Of a DNA stretch of 64,000 nt, positions 38,175-49,680 are shown piece after piece. The translations under genes were made by a program, and so were the position numbers. The stretch lies in the NCBI GenBank assembly GCA_021234155.1, contig JAJEKV010000012.1, forward strand, positions 5,087,789 to 5,151,788, written 5' to 3'. The stretch's first letter is position 1. Each line of letters starts with the position of its first letter. This DNA is from Isoetes taiwanensis (lineage: Eukaryota; Streptophyta; Lycopodiopsida; Isoetales; Isoetaceae). A model generated the notes under the pieces. The model saw only the letters and a program-made list of their open reading frames with translations, was not told where the DNA came from and made no database searches.

Positions 38175-41100
38175 AGGGAAAAACACAGGAGGCTATAGCC
38201 CAAGGGCGGCAAGTCCAGTAGCCAGCAAGCCGCAATACAACCCCAATTATGGGAAGCAAGGAAATGGAAGTGGTAGCAAGCAGGAAAGGAAACAGGTAAG
38301 TTTCAAGGAGCAAGGGAGCGGATCTAACTATTCCAAAGCAGTGAGGCAATTTCTGCAGGCCATGCCCAAGGAGAAAAAGAAGGAATGTTTAGAAAAGGAG
38401 CTATGCTTCCGATGCTTCCAGCCAGGGCATCGAACCAACAATTGCCCCTTAGTGATGAATGCGGCACTCGTAGAACTGGGATGGGAGACTCCATCGGATG
38501 GGGACGACGACGAAGCACGTGATTACATCCATGGTGAGTGTCACATTTTTGCAGCTATTGATACAGGAAATGCAGAAAGTCAGTACAAGGTAATTTCAAC
38601 AACTGGGAAAGCTAAAGAGAAATCCTTCATAGTGCTGATAGACTCGGGCAGCAGCCACAATTTTGCGTCACCCAGAATGGTAAGCATGTTGAAGCTAAAA
38701 CCGTTGAAGTCCAAGCCCAGGCCAGTTGTGTTAGCTAATGGGGCAGTTAGGCATACAGCGGGGAAGAGAATAAACTTCAATATAGACTTGCCAGGCATCA
38801 ATGTCCCATTGGGAGCGGAAGTCATGAATATAGGCAAGTATGACTTGATTATTGGAATGGAATATCTGGGGCCAGCAGGAGCACTCATCGATTGTGGGAA
38901 GCGCAAGGTGACCTTAACAACTCCAGAGGGCAAGGTCATCGAAATTACAGGTAAAGAAGTAACCCCAATCATGCAATGCATGAGCAGTGAAAAATTGCTT
39001 AAGTGCATAAGAAAGCAGCAAGTAGCCTATCTCCTTAAGCTTGAGCTCGAAGAGCAGGAGCCGGAGGAAAGCAAGGACGCCAAAGAATTGAATAAGCTCC
39101 CCAAGCCTATAGCGAAGTTGATCAAGGAATTTCATGACTTGTTTCCAGATGAGATCAAGCAGCTTCCGCCCTATAGAGGAGTCGAGTGTGAAATAGCACT
39201 TGAACCAGGGACGAAGCCAACAAGCAAGGCACCTTATAGAATGTCAACCAAAGAGTTGACGGAGTTAAAGAAGCAGTTACAAGAACTGCTAGATCTAGGG
39301 TTCATAAGTCCTAGCGTCTCTCCCTTCGGAGCGCCTATTCTTTTTGTGAAGAAAAAGGATGGGAGCCTTAGGATGTGCATCGACTACCGCCAGTTGAACA
39401 AGCACACCATTAAGAATAAGTATGCCTTGCCTAGGTCAGATGACCTAATGGATCGATTCTGTGGAGCAAAGATCTTCTCCAAAATAGATCTCAGATCAGG
39501 GTATCATCAGATCAGGATCAAGGAGGAAGACATCCACAAAACGGCGTTCAGAACAAGGTATGGGCATTACGAGTTCACAGTCATGCCTTTTGGATTGTCT
39601 AATGCGCCAGCAACTTTTATGAGATTGATGAACGATGTCTTCCGCGAGTTTCTAGACTCCTTCATCATAGTCTTCTTCGATGATATCTTGGTATACAGTA
39701 AATCCATGGAAGAACATGCCCAGCATTTGAGAAAGGTACTTGAAAAGCTAAGAAGGCATCAACTCTTTCTTGGTTATCAAAGTGCCACTTCGCGACGGAA
39801 AGAGTGGAGTATTTAGGGCATGTGATCACAGCAGAAGGCATTTCCACCGACCCTGCGAAGATCGAAGCCGTGATTGATTGGCCGGCACCAAAGAATACGC
39901 ATGAAGTCAGAAGCTTCCTAGGCCTAGCGGGCTATTATAGAAGATTTGTGAAGAATTTTGCCAAAGTGGCAGCGCCATTAACTGATCTCACAAAAGGTGG
40001 GAAAATAAAAGATTGGGCAACTCATTGGCAAAACAAGGCACAGAAAGCATTTGATACATTGAAGGAAGCATTGACTACAGCGCCAGTATTGGTCTTGCCA
40101 GATCCGACCAAAGATAAGCTTGTAGCGACAGACGCTAGCAGGATAGCAACAGGTGCAGTCCTCATGCAGGAGGAAAGAGTAGTAGCCTATGATTCCAAGA
40201 AGTTGAACGACGCCGAGCAGCGCTACCCAACGCATGATCAGGAGCTTCTGGCTATAGTACGAGCTTTAAGAATTTGGAGGCATTATCTGTTAGGAAGGAG
40301 ATTCCAGCTGGATACAGATCATCAAAGCCTTCAATACATATTTACACAACCACTCCTTAATTTAAGGCAAAGGAGATGGATGGAATTCCTAGAAGAATAT
40401 GACTTTGAGATAAGTTATAAGCCAGGAAAGCTCAATATAGTTGCGGACGCCCTTTCTAGGAAACCTTTGACAACAAGAATTCATTGTAACGCCATATCAA
40501 CACTCGTAGCGGAGTTTGGCAAGAAGATTGAAGAAGCATTGCCAACGGACCTCGACTTCAAAGAAGTGTGGGCAAGCCTTTGCAAGGAGGCGAACCAAAA
40601 GAAAAGGGAAATGTTAGGGCACTATAAGAAAAGAGGGAAACTTGCTATACCATAAGAACAAATTGTGTGTACCAAAATCTTCACAAGTTAGGAAATTAAT
40701 CTTGAATGATACACACAATAGTCCCATAGCAGGGCATGCAGGGTTCATGAAGACGTACTTCAAGATTAGAAGCAGTTATTATTGGCCCGGCATGAAGAAG
40801 GAAATAGCAAGGTACATTCGAGAGTGCCAGATATGCCAGCAGACAAAGGCGGAACAGCTCCGGATTCCAGGTGCTTTGGAACCATTGCCCGTGCCAAACG
40901 CTAAGTGGGAGGTAATAAGTATGGATTTTATTACAGGACTCCCGAGAACAGCAAGAGGCAAAGATGCCTTGATGGTGGTGGTAGACAAGTTGTCAAAAAT
41001 GGCACACTTTGTGCCGTGTAGGACAACCGATACGGCATTAGACACAGCCAACCTGTTTGTTAAGGAGATTTTCAGGCTCCATGGCATGCCGAGGGAAATA

Positions 41101-42039
41101 ATCTCGGATAGAGACTCCAAGTTTATGAGTGCCTTTTGGCAGGACCTATTCACCACCATTCAGACAAAGCTTTCGATGAGCACGGCATATCATCCCCAAA
41201 CAGATGGTCAGACAGAGAGGACGAACAGGATCATCGAAGATATGTTAAGAAGTTATGTATGGAACAAGCAATCCAAGTGGGATGATTTCATCCACCTAGT
41301 AGAGTTTGCATACAACAGCACCAAGCAGGAGTCATCGCAGATGAGTCCTTTTATGATTAACTACGGGTATCGATTGTCTTACTCCCCCGAATACTTGGCA
41401 CAACCCAGGTCCAAGGTGGAAGTCTCCAGCCAGATGCTTTTCGGAAATGCAAGACTTGGTGGAGGAAGTGAGAGGATATCTCCTTGCAAGAAGAAGAAGA
41501 GAAAAGCATCACGACAAGCATAGGGACAAGTAAGAGAATTTGAAGTGGGAGACAAAGTGTGGTTGAAGATCAAGGTCAAACAGGCCAAGCTCCGCATCGG
41601 CAATTGCAAGAAGCTTGCTCCAAGATGGGATGGACCTTTCAGGATAGAGAAGAGAGTAGGTAACCAATCCTACAAGTTGGACCTGCCAGCACATTTTAAA
41701 ATCCATAAAGTTTTCCACGTAAGTCTGCTAAAGAGGCACACCCCAAACCCCGAGGAAGTATTGGAGACAAATGAGTTTTTAGAAATGACGGACGAGCATA
41801 TTGAAATCGTCCCGGAAGTCCTTCTTAATAGATCTTATAAGAAGACAAGAAGGTCAAAATTTCTCCAATACCTTGTGAAGTGGAAGCACTTACCAGTGGA
41901 AGATGCTACGTGGGTACTCGAATCAGATCTTAAGAAGCAGTACCCCGAGTTTATGGAGCAATGCAAGGGTCGGCTCGTCACCGAAGTAGTCGACATCAGC
42001 AACCAAGAAATCGGCTCAGGCATGTCGATTTGGGATTAG
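38119..42039 (+). pseudogene. pol: Pol: nucleocapsid knuckle, protease, RT, RNase H, integrase, chromodomain (frameshifted)
   Basis: Four frame segments (38119-39816, 39804-40655, 40642-41523, 41545-42039). In order: CCHC knuckle; protease [15 protein letters not shown] (~38620); RT with [35 protein letters not shown] and catalytic FFDDILVYS (39360-39690); RNase [20 protein letters not shown] (~40120); integrase zinc finger H-x-H, CQICQQTKAEQ (40730-40850); integrase core MDFITGLPR, SDRDSKF, TDGQTERTNRIIEDML (40920-41250); chromodomain ILNRSYKK-like start, FLQYLVKWKHLPVEDATWV (41830-41920). The Ty3/gypsy order and C-terminal chromodomain mark a chromovirus. Frameshifts lie near 39790, 40645 and 41520, the last with a TAG. 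Confidence 0.92.
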
Positions 42040-42866
42040 ATTAAAGCATGTGTAGCTAAGGTTAATCTACGCATGCAGCCTCTGCTAGGCATGGGTTGTA
42101 TGCGTTGTTACCAATGATGAGACCACTACGGTGCTCTCTAGGGCGTGGTGTAATGTCAATGTAGGCATGACCGCATTTCCGCTTGGTTGAGTGGAAGGTA
42201 GATTAGAAGTCTACTGCTCGTTCCGAAGTAGAAGCGACCTCGAGAAAGGAGGTCATTCAGGTATGCATTGATAGGAAAAGCACCTCTAGTCAACGCCTAC
42301 GGGGGAGGGCCCTTCACGCCCCATATACGGGAAGGACCCAAGTCCCATGCTGGGCAACTACAGGTGTAGGCATTAGCGGCATATAGGCATGATAGGGCGC
42401 TGTCTCCTCGGCCATGATGGGAGAAACATAATCTTCCTATGCCGGGAGATATGCTTTGCATCCATATAATTGTATTTAATGGGTGGTTCCCTTACAACCA
42501 AACTTTATAATAATTAAAAATGTACTAACGTAGCGTACACCCTGCAGGCAATTAGAAGGACTAAGCGGCAGGAGAGTAGCGCTACGAGGACTCACAACAC
42601 ATAATTTTGACCATAATGTGTTGTGAGGAGGCGATATAGAGTTCTAGCTTAAAACTTCTAAACTATAATTGATGTTAATTTTGTCAATAATAGATTATGA
42701 AGTAGAGGACGGAAGAGCCTCTCACCATAGTACAATTACAATAAACTATAAATATTATTATTACCTGAGGTGATTAATATAAGATGGATATAAAAGTTGT
42801 TGTAAGTGCAGGATATGCATGTACCCAAGGTGGGGAGACGCGTGATGATGAGGACAGCATCAAGTC
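42040..42866 (+). other. 3' untranslated part of the LTR element
   Basis: Between the pol stop and the polypurine tract. No gene is apparent. Confidence 0.5.
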
Positions 42867-42879
42867 AAGGTGGGGAGAA
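42867..42879 (+). promoter_or_regulatory. Polypurine tract
   Basis: AAGGTGGGGAGAA directly before the 3' LTR start TGTGACG; a near copy (AAGGTGGGGAGACG) lies at about 42828. It primes plus-strand DNA synthesis. Confidence 0.75.
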
Positions 42880-44481
42880 TGTGACGTTCCAAAGATAAAT
42901 ATACGCCCAATCACGTTATATTATACTACCACGTCACCCGTACATGTCACGGATGACATGTACTCGCGAGACGTATAAGGTTGCACCTAGGGAGCAAGAG
43001 TTGCACCTAGGGGGCAACATTGAATGTTGTGCATGTTAAATAAACATACACAATAAATAACCCCATGGACCCCATTGCCAATTGGCTAAATCCCATTTGG
43101 CCAATGTCTAACCTAACCCTAAGGGTTCTATATAAGGGCTAAAACCCTAGACCCTAGCTCTCTTTTCGTTTTGACCATTTAGGGTTTTTCTAGAGTTCCT
43201 TCCCATTTTCGCATTTAGGGTTCTCTTGGGCCATTTCGGCCAAGGTAGGACCCCAATTCGCATTGCTAGGCTCTGGAAAGCCGGATTTGCACAACAGATT
43301 ATTGAGTAGCAGCCATCGTTCACAAGATCAGGAGTATGGACGCCTTCCAAGGATCAGGAGCGAGTCGAGGAGCAGGTATCTAGTCATTCTGTTGTGCAAA
43401 ACCGTCTTTGGGCATGGCAATAGGCCGGTTTAGCATGTTAGATCATCTCTAGAGGCCTTATAGATCCCGAAATCTGAAGCTCTAACAAAGGAACCTAACT
43501 CTGTTATGTAGTTAGTTAGTTTAGATGTTATTTTCTATTTCAGTTAGATGATGATGGATGTATTTCACTCTGTGATCTCCATGTATGGGGAAAGGGGGGG
43601 TAGAGACCCAAAGCTGTGTAGTAGATGTTCCTAGCATAGCACCTTAGTTCCCGTTACATGCGGCCCGTGCACGTGGAGCCCTTTGGTTGTGGGTGAAGGG
43701 GCTAGGCGGTTGATAAGGAGGAACTTGTCTCATCACGGACTGACCCCCCGGTAGTAAGGCCTATCGGGGGTCTCCGTGGGCTAGGCTTAATGGCTTGTCA
43801 CTGCGTGTGGGCAAGGCATGAGCTCGACACTCGTGGGGTGGTGGATATGACCTTTCAATGAGTTCAAGTCGAATAAGGGCAGTGGCCCTCTAGCCGCCTG
43901 TGATGAGCATGGATGCCTCTGGAGGAGATGCAACTCTCTTCCTGCCTCATCGGGGCTGGGGAGATGCAACCCGGTGAGTAGCCCCCTCGGCTATTCACCC
44001 GGCAGAAGCTACGGCCAAGTCCCAACACTTTTCAGACCTACTGCGCAAAAGTGTGCACGGGAGGGGCGGATGGAGTGGACTACCCTAAGCCATGTTCTAT
44101 GCCAGCCAAATCCATTGCCATGAATTCTGTCTGCAACGAACTCTGGAGGCCTAGCCGTCAGTCACCCCCCTTGAGTCTGATCCCCGGGTAGGATCTTCCC
44201 TTGTTATTGTTGATATGAAGGTATGGTTATCTCTGTGATATTGCTATCTCTATGGTGATTGTATTTGTATATTGTTAGTTGTGCTCACGTTTGTTTGTTC
44301 ACGCTTCCGCAGATAGGTCGACCCGAAGGAAGACGGGTGAATGACACATCCACTCTTCCCTTGCTGGCTCATCCCTGTGGGAGTAGAGTCAGGTGGATGG
44401 CCCCTGCCAGGCAGCTGCCAGGGGGAATGCTCCTCCTTCGAATACGATGCGGGCATCGTATAAGGAGTAGGGGACGTCACA
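42880..44481 (+). repeat. 3' LTR
   Basis: Begins TGTGACGTTCC and ends GGGGACGTCACA. The terminal 7 bases are perfect inverses. It corresponds base by base to 31166-32770 with substitutions and small indels. TATA-like box at 43127-43136 and inverted repeat GTACATGTCA/TGACATGTAC at 42940-42963. Confidence 0.92.
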
Positions 44482-44486
44482 CCCAA
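44482..44486. repeat. Target site duplication CCCAA, right
   Basis: Direct copy of 31161-31165, immediately outside the 3' LTR. Confidence 0.85.
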
Positions 44487-45146
44487 TCCAGCGTGACATA
44501 AAGCGGGTAGTGATCTGACAAAGCCTCCTCATCCCCTGTGCTTGTGCCAATGGAGAAGTGTGTAACCATGTCAAGTGCTTGCTACCGGGCGAGAAGGTAA
44601 TCCAACACACTAGCTCCCCATCCGCCTATCACTCCCCTGCAAGTAACACCCCCGAGTGTGGCCATCGGCGCATACCATTACAAATTACCATGTCAAAAAC
44701 ACGGCAGGTGGACCAGGTGCACGCCAAATGGTCTAGCCACCATATCCCGGGAGTGCCGTGTATCTTTGAATAGCGGTATCTCAAGCCAAAGCGGATCAGC
44801 ATTATCGTCACCTTGGAAGGTCACCGACCAAGCTGCGGCCCAGACGAGCATTGAAATCTCCAAGCAAAAATACATGTCCCTGCCGTCTATAGCGGTCTAT
44901 GTCATCATACAGTTCCCTATACGGCATCTGGACATCTGTGTTTGCATCATGTACCTGGTAGAACTTAGAGCCTGCATGGGGAATGTAGCAGCTAGCAAGA
45001 AACAATGGGACATGACCAGGCTCTAATACCATTACCCACATGTAGCGATTAAATGCATCAGACTTCTGAAGTGTGATCTTGCATGCTAAGGCGTCCCTAA
45101 AGTAGCAAGCCACTCCACCGTACCCGCGTCGAGTTTACTCATTGTT
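44487..45146 (-). mobile_element. Minus-strand LINE, 5' part (endonuclease)
   Basis: On the minus strand from about 45146: GYGGVACYFRDAL, FLASCYIPHAGSKFY, YDDIDRYRRQGHVFLLGDFN, ARLG, then FDMVICNGMRRWPHSG and SDHYPLYVTLDW. LLGDFNARLG and SDHYPL are the catalytic GDFN and SDH blocks of the AP-type endonuclease that nicks target DNA for LINE insertion. The sequence ends at the LTR element and resumes as GALNSGD at 31165. Confidence 0.8.
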
Positions 45147-48100
45147 GGCACATGTATGTAATATAGTTAAATAATTAAACTAAGTATGTGGTTAAACTAA
45201 GTATGTTGACCCACGACCCACGATATAGGGTGTCATGGATAATACATAGTTTGTGCTTGTCCTTAAATAAAATTACTAAGTGTGCCATGTGGATAAAAAA
45301 TAGTTTGCATTTGCCCTAAAATAACAATATTTTTGCATATGTTAACTTTTTTTTGATAGATATATTGGACTTATATTATAGCATCTCAACTTTTCACTGG
45401 AGAAGAACGATTTGGATCTTAAAGAGAGAATATTGTGATAAGGGTCGCCTCTCCTCTGAGTTATCAAGTTATCGATGTTTTGCAAACAAAGCATGATATT
45501 CTTCCACATTTGATCTAGTTAATTGTCTGCTTAAAGATCTAGATATAGGTTATTTGATAACAATTTGAAATTCAAGCAATGCACCTAATTGCAAAAAAAC
45601 TCAATGACTCAATTCACCATAACTTGAAAGTTGATATTAATGCATGATAAGTTAGGCCTAACATGTGCAATAGCTCTAATTAAAGCTTAATGGTTATGGG
45701 AGTAGTAAGTATAGCTAAGAGTAATTGAAGCTAGCAAAAATGGAATAGTTAATAAAAGTCCGGCTCCAATTGAAATGTTACAGGGTTTTAAATGCAAGAT
45801 AAATAGAACACTTCCAGAAGCTCAATTAACATATCAGAATGCGTAGTTTGAGCATTAAGTGCTTAAATAGTGCCATAGCATTCACCCATTTCTTTACCAT
45901 ATGCCCCAAGTGATGTGTCTTTATATAAGGTGTGTAATTGTACAATATCTACGACAAAAGCTGCTGAAGAAGGGATCATTTTGCAACTTGCAAGCTTGCC
46001 CAAGAAGTGCCTGTTTTCAATGTAAATTATGTATTCAAGTTTTAAAAAATGGGAACATTTTGCATCTTTGCAGCTTGCCTCAGAAGCACCTATTTGTTCA
46101 CCTATTTGTTCAACGCAAATTATAAAGTCAATTCAACATTTGGAGAATGGTTGGAAAAGTTAATACTTACAGAGTAATATGTAAGAGAACGCATACCAGC
46201 CTGGTCTAATGCTGCCATATAACGGAGCCATTATGCTCTCCCTAAGCTGAAACCACTTTAAATCCAACCGCACCATTAATATACATCAAATTTTAGCAAG
46301 CCACGTTGATGATCTATGTGTAGGAAGCCCAAGAAATGTGTATTGTGTACACCTTTGCTCTGAAGCACTGAACCTCAGCTATAATATCAAATACCAACAT
46401 TGTCAAAAATACTTTGTAGCTCCTTCTTAATTTCTAGTTTACAACAGTGTAATCTAAAATTGGAAGATTTTACATTTTGTGGTGCAACTACCATTTGGAA
46501 TAATCGTTTATTCTGTTTCATATACATATTGCTTCCAGCACATTCTAGTGTGTCCTTACCGAAAACATTGATTGCAAACACTTGAACCTCTCTGCAGAAT
46601 CACACTCATATATAGATTAAGCATGCACACAGATCTATGAAACAGTAAAAGTTACAAAAACGTAGCAGTATCTAAATCCTAAGGTTTACCCCAGCTACTT
46701 TGAAAGAATGTTCCGCCAAGCCTCTTGTTGGTCTAGGTATTAGCCAATCCGCACAGTATTTTGCTCAGCTCTATATATATTGGAGGTGCATATTCTATGT
46801 CCAGAAGATTTGAGAACACACACTGCTTACTTATATATCTAGAACGTCAACATATTAACTTCCATTATTGAATGGAATCGACTTCACTCTATAGCAGCAG
46901 CCTCGGAAAACTCATTCGTGGATTGTGAAGCAGTGTAGAGATCAATGCATGTCTTAAGTGAAATCAAATCGTCATCTACATTAAAGCAATGCAGATTAGT
47001 ACACAAACGAATATTACAAAGGAAGAACCAAAAAATACAAAATTCTCTAAAGTTTTCTAAGTCATTCAGATCAATCAAATATACCTCAATGTAATTTAGA
47101 TATACAGAACAGTATTTAGACCTCTATTTTTCTCCATATTTATGAGCCACTTGAGATCATGATTGCTGCGTGAAGCACAAAAATGAACATACAATTGCAA
47201 TTTTTCCGCGACACATTGTTATTATAAGGACATAATATGGATCAATCAGGACTGAAGTAATAAAAGTTTGCATTTACAAATGTAAATAAACTACATAATG
47301 CAAGTAAATGTTGTATATACTTACATCATCGCTTTAGATCCATACAATGCAGCTTCATGTAGCTTTATGTCAATTGGATTGATGTTGCTTTTCAAAAACA
47401 GCCTGTATTCTGTCTTGCCATACTAACCTGCTTAGCAAGAAAACCGACAAATATGCAGCATGATAATGAACAAACCTATCGAAACAAAACTTGCACAAAC
47501 AATGAATCCAGAGTGTGGAAGCTCATGATTGTAGATAATGCACTAACCAACGCTTCATCCCAGCCAACAGGTTTTACACATCTTGGCTTGCTCTGATGTA
47601 AAATATGGGGCCTTGCCTTGCTCTGGTGTAAAATATGGTGTAATTCAAGGTCCTCTTCCAACAACTCTTGCCCAGGTATTCAGAGCACCATCTGGACAAT
47701 TGAAAGCGGTTATAGATGTCGACGCCCTCACAGAGGGATCCCGAAAATAATGCAGAGGGACCTTGGAAGCCAGAAGCATCAAGCAGAAAATGATTTGCCG
47801 CTTGCTTCTCAACTGGACAAACTGCATCAAATCCACCGTGATATCAAGTGGCCACAAACATAGCATGCACTCCTTGCCGACGAATTCCTTGCCGCAGAGA
47901 AAACCCCCTGATCCTAAATCCATGCAGGTTCGTCACATATGATCCACCTGAAAACAACCCAAAAGTCCTTGCCAAAGTATTACCTAGCTGGAGCGATGAG
48001 ACCTGGGGTGATAGACAATTGCAAAAAAACTCCACCTAAGAACTCCACCAGAGAAGCAGCTCTTGCATCAAAATGATTTGAGGAAGCAACGTCATAGCTT

Positions 48101-48659
48101 TTTGCAGAGAAAAACGAATAAATGATTGGGTTAGATTCTAAAGTGTTTAAGGAGCTATAGAATAATAGCATGATCTTTGGAGTGCAAACTTTAGAGACCC
48201 AATCGATTTGGTGCATCTTGAAGCATTGGCCAAATATGCTTGCTTAAACAAACAGAAAATGTGTCAACATACAAACAATGGTGCAAAATCGGCTAAATGC
48301 CCAATCGAACCTGCATCTTCTGAAGCCTCCCACTGGCGCAGCTGTGCATCTATCCAAAACAAATAAGGTGTATCTCACAGTGGTGGCTTCCATGCCATGT
48401 TTGCCGGAATGAGGAACACAGGGGCAAGGATTTGGAATAGAAGTGGGATGAAAATTAGACAAAACCAACCGTGGCATGCATGCTGAAATCCCTAAATCCA
48501 CTCCTCGAAAGCATATGAAAAAAAAAAAAATTGTTTCCCATTTCTGGATGAACGGTAAAATTTTCCGGCCAAAAAAAAACCAACAATCTTAAGAAATTAC
48601 ATACACAAAAATTCCAAAATTTTTTCCACCACACCGGAAAATCCCAAATTAACAAGATT
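45147..48659. other. Long stretch without recognised gene
   Basis: AT-rich DNA. A segment at 47640-48060 has relatively long open frames on both strands, for example a plus-strand frame reading AQVFRAPSGQLKAVIDVDAL. It could be an old gene fragment, but I recognise no family. The phrase CTTGCTCTGGTGTAAAATATGG is repeated at about 47588 and 47617. Confidence 0.45.
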
Positions 48660-49680
48660 GATTGATACTACCAATTTCAAGGTATCATTTATGAGGAGGT
48701 TACTCATGCCTACTATATTCTAGAACATCCCATGAGGAGGAATTCCAAAGTATCACCCATGAGGAGCCTACTCACACCTTCTACTAATTCCAAAGTATCA
48801 ACCATGAGGAGCCTACTCAAACCTACGGGGCCTCGCCTCGATTTGGACATCCTTGGCACTATTCTTCGCCTTGGTTCAGACAAAAACATGCCTGCCCATG
48901 GTATTCCCATCTAGGGGGATGTTGTTTTGTTTTGCACTAATTCCTTGGCCCCTTTTCTTTTGCACCTACCACCAACTTGAAAGTATCACATATGAGGAGC
49001 TGACTTATACCTACTACAATTTTAAAGTATCACCCATGCGGAGCTTATACACACCTACTACCAACGCCTACTACCCATGTGGAGCTTATACACATCTACT
49101 ACCAATTTCAAAGTATCTCTCATTGGGAGCTTACTCACACCTCGGTTCACCCCGTAGAAGCTGACTCACACCTACTACTCAACATTCATTTCACAGTCTA
49201 TGAGGAGCTTACTGCCACCTATAGTATCATCAATTGGGATCTTATTCAACCTACTACCAACTCCAAAGCATCACCCATTACGAGCTTACTCGCGCCTACT
49301 GTCCTCGACACTCATTTCTCAATTTATAAGGAGTTTACTGCCACTTACTGCCAATTCCAAAGTATCATCCATGAAGAGTTGATTCACGCTTACTACCAAT
49401 TTAAAAGTATCACACTCATTCCTACTACAATTTCAAGGTATCACCTTTGTAGAGATTATATACACCTATTACTAACACCTATCAATCCCAAAGTACTATC
49501 CATTGGGAGCTTACTCACTTATTGCCGATTCCAAAGTTGCACCCATTAGAGGCTGACTCACACCTACTGCCAATTCCAAAGTATCATCCATGTGAAGCTT
49601 ACACACACCTATCATACTCATCACACCTACTACCGACCAAAGTATCACCCATGAGAAATTGAGTCGCACCCATCGTGGCA
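48660..49680 (+). repeat. Degenerate ~45-bp tandem repeats with CTCGG block, second copy
   Basis: Same family as 17541-18720: AATTCCAAAGTATCACCCAT, GAGGAGCCTACTCACACCTA. It includes an unbroken CATCTAGGGGGATGTTGTTT junction at about 48910-48930, which gives the empty-site sequence for the 8.3-kb transposon. Confidence 0.75.

Larger units (their letters stand above)
31166..44481 (+). mobile_element. Complete Ty3/gypsy chromovirus with histone H3-like gene
   Basis: A 13.3-kb element with LTRs of ~1.6 kb bounded by TGTGACG...CGTCACA, 5-bp target duplication CCCAA, PBS, PPT, gag, protease, reverse transcriptase, RNase H, integrase and a C-terminal chromodomain, in Ty3/gypsy order. Unusual for the group is a 4.4-kb leader between PBS and gag. 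It contains an H3-like gene, an unknown 508-codon ORF, two internal TATA-like boxes and five structured repeats. The element interrupts a minus-strand LINE inside its endonuclease sequence. ORFs have several frameshifts and the LTRs differ by many small indels, so this copy is not recent or is imperfectly assembled. Confidence 0.92.

Noticed and set aside
47476-48035. Possible host gene with open frames on both strands
   Set aside because: No family recognised and no convincing splice structure; kept only as a note.
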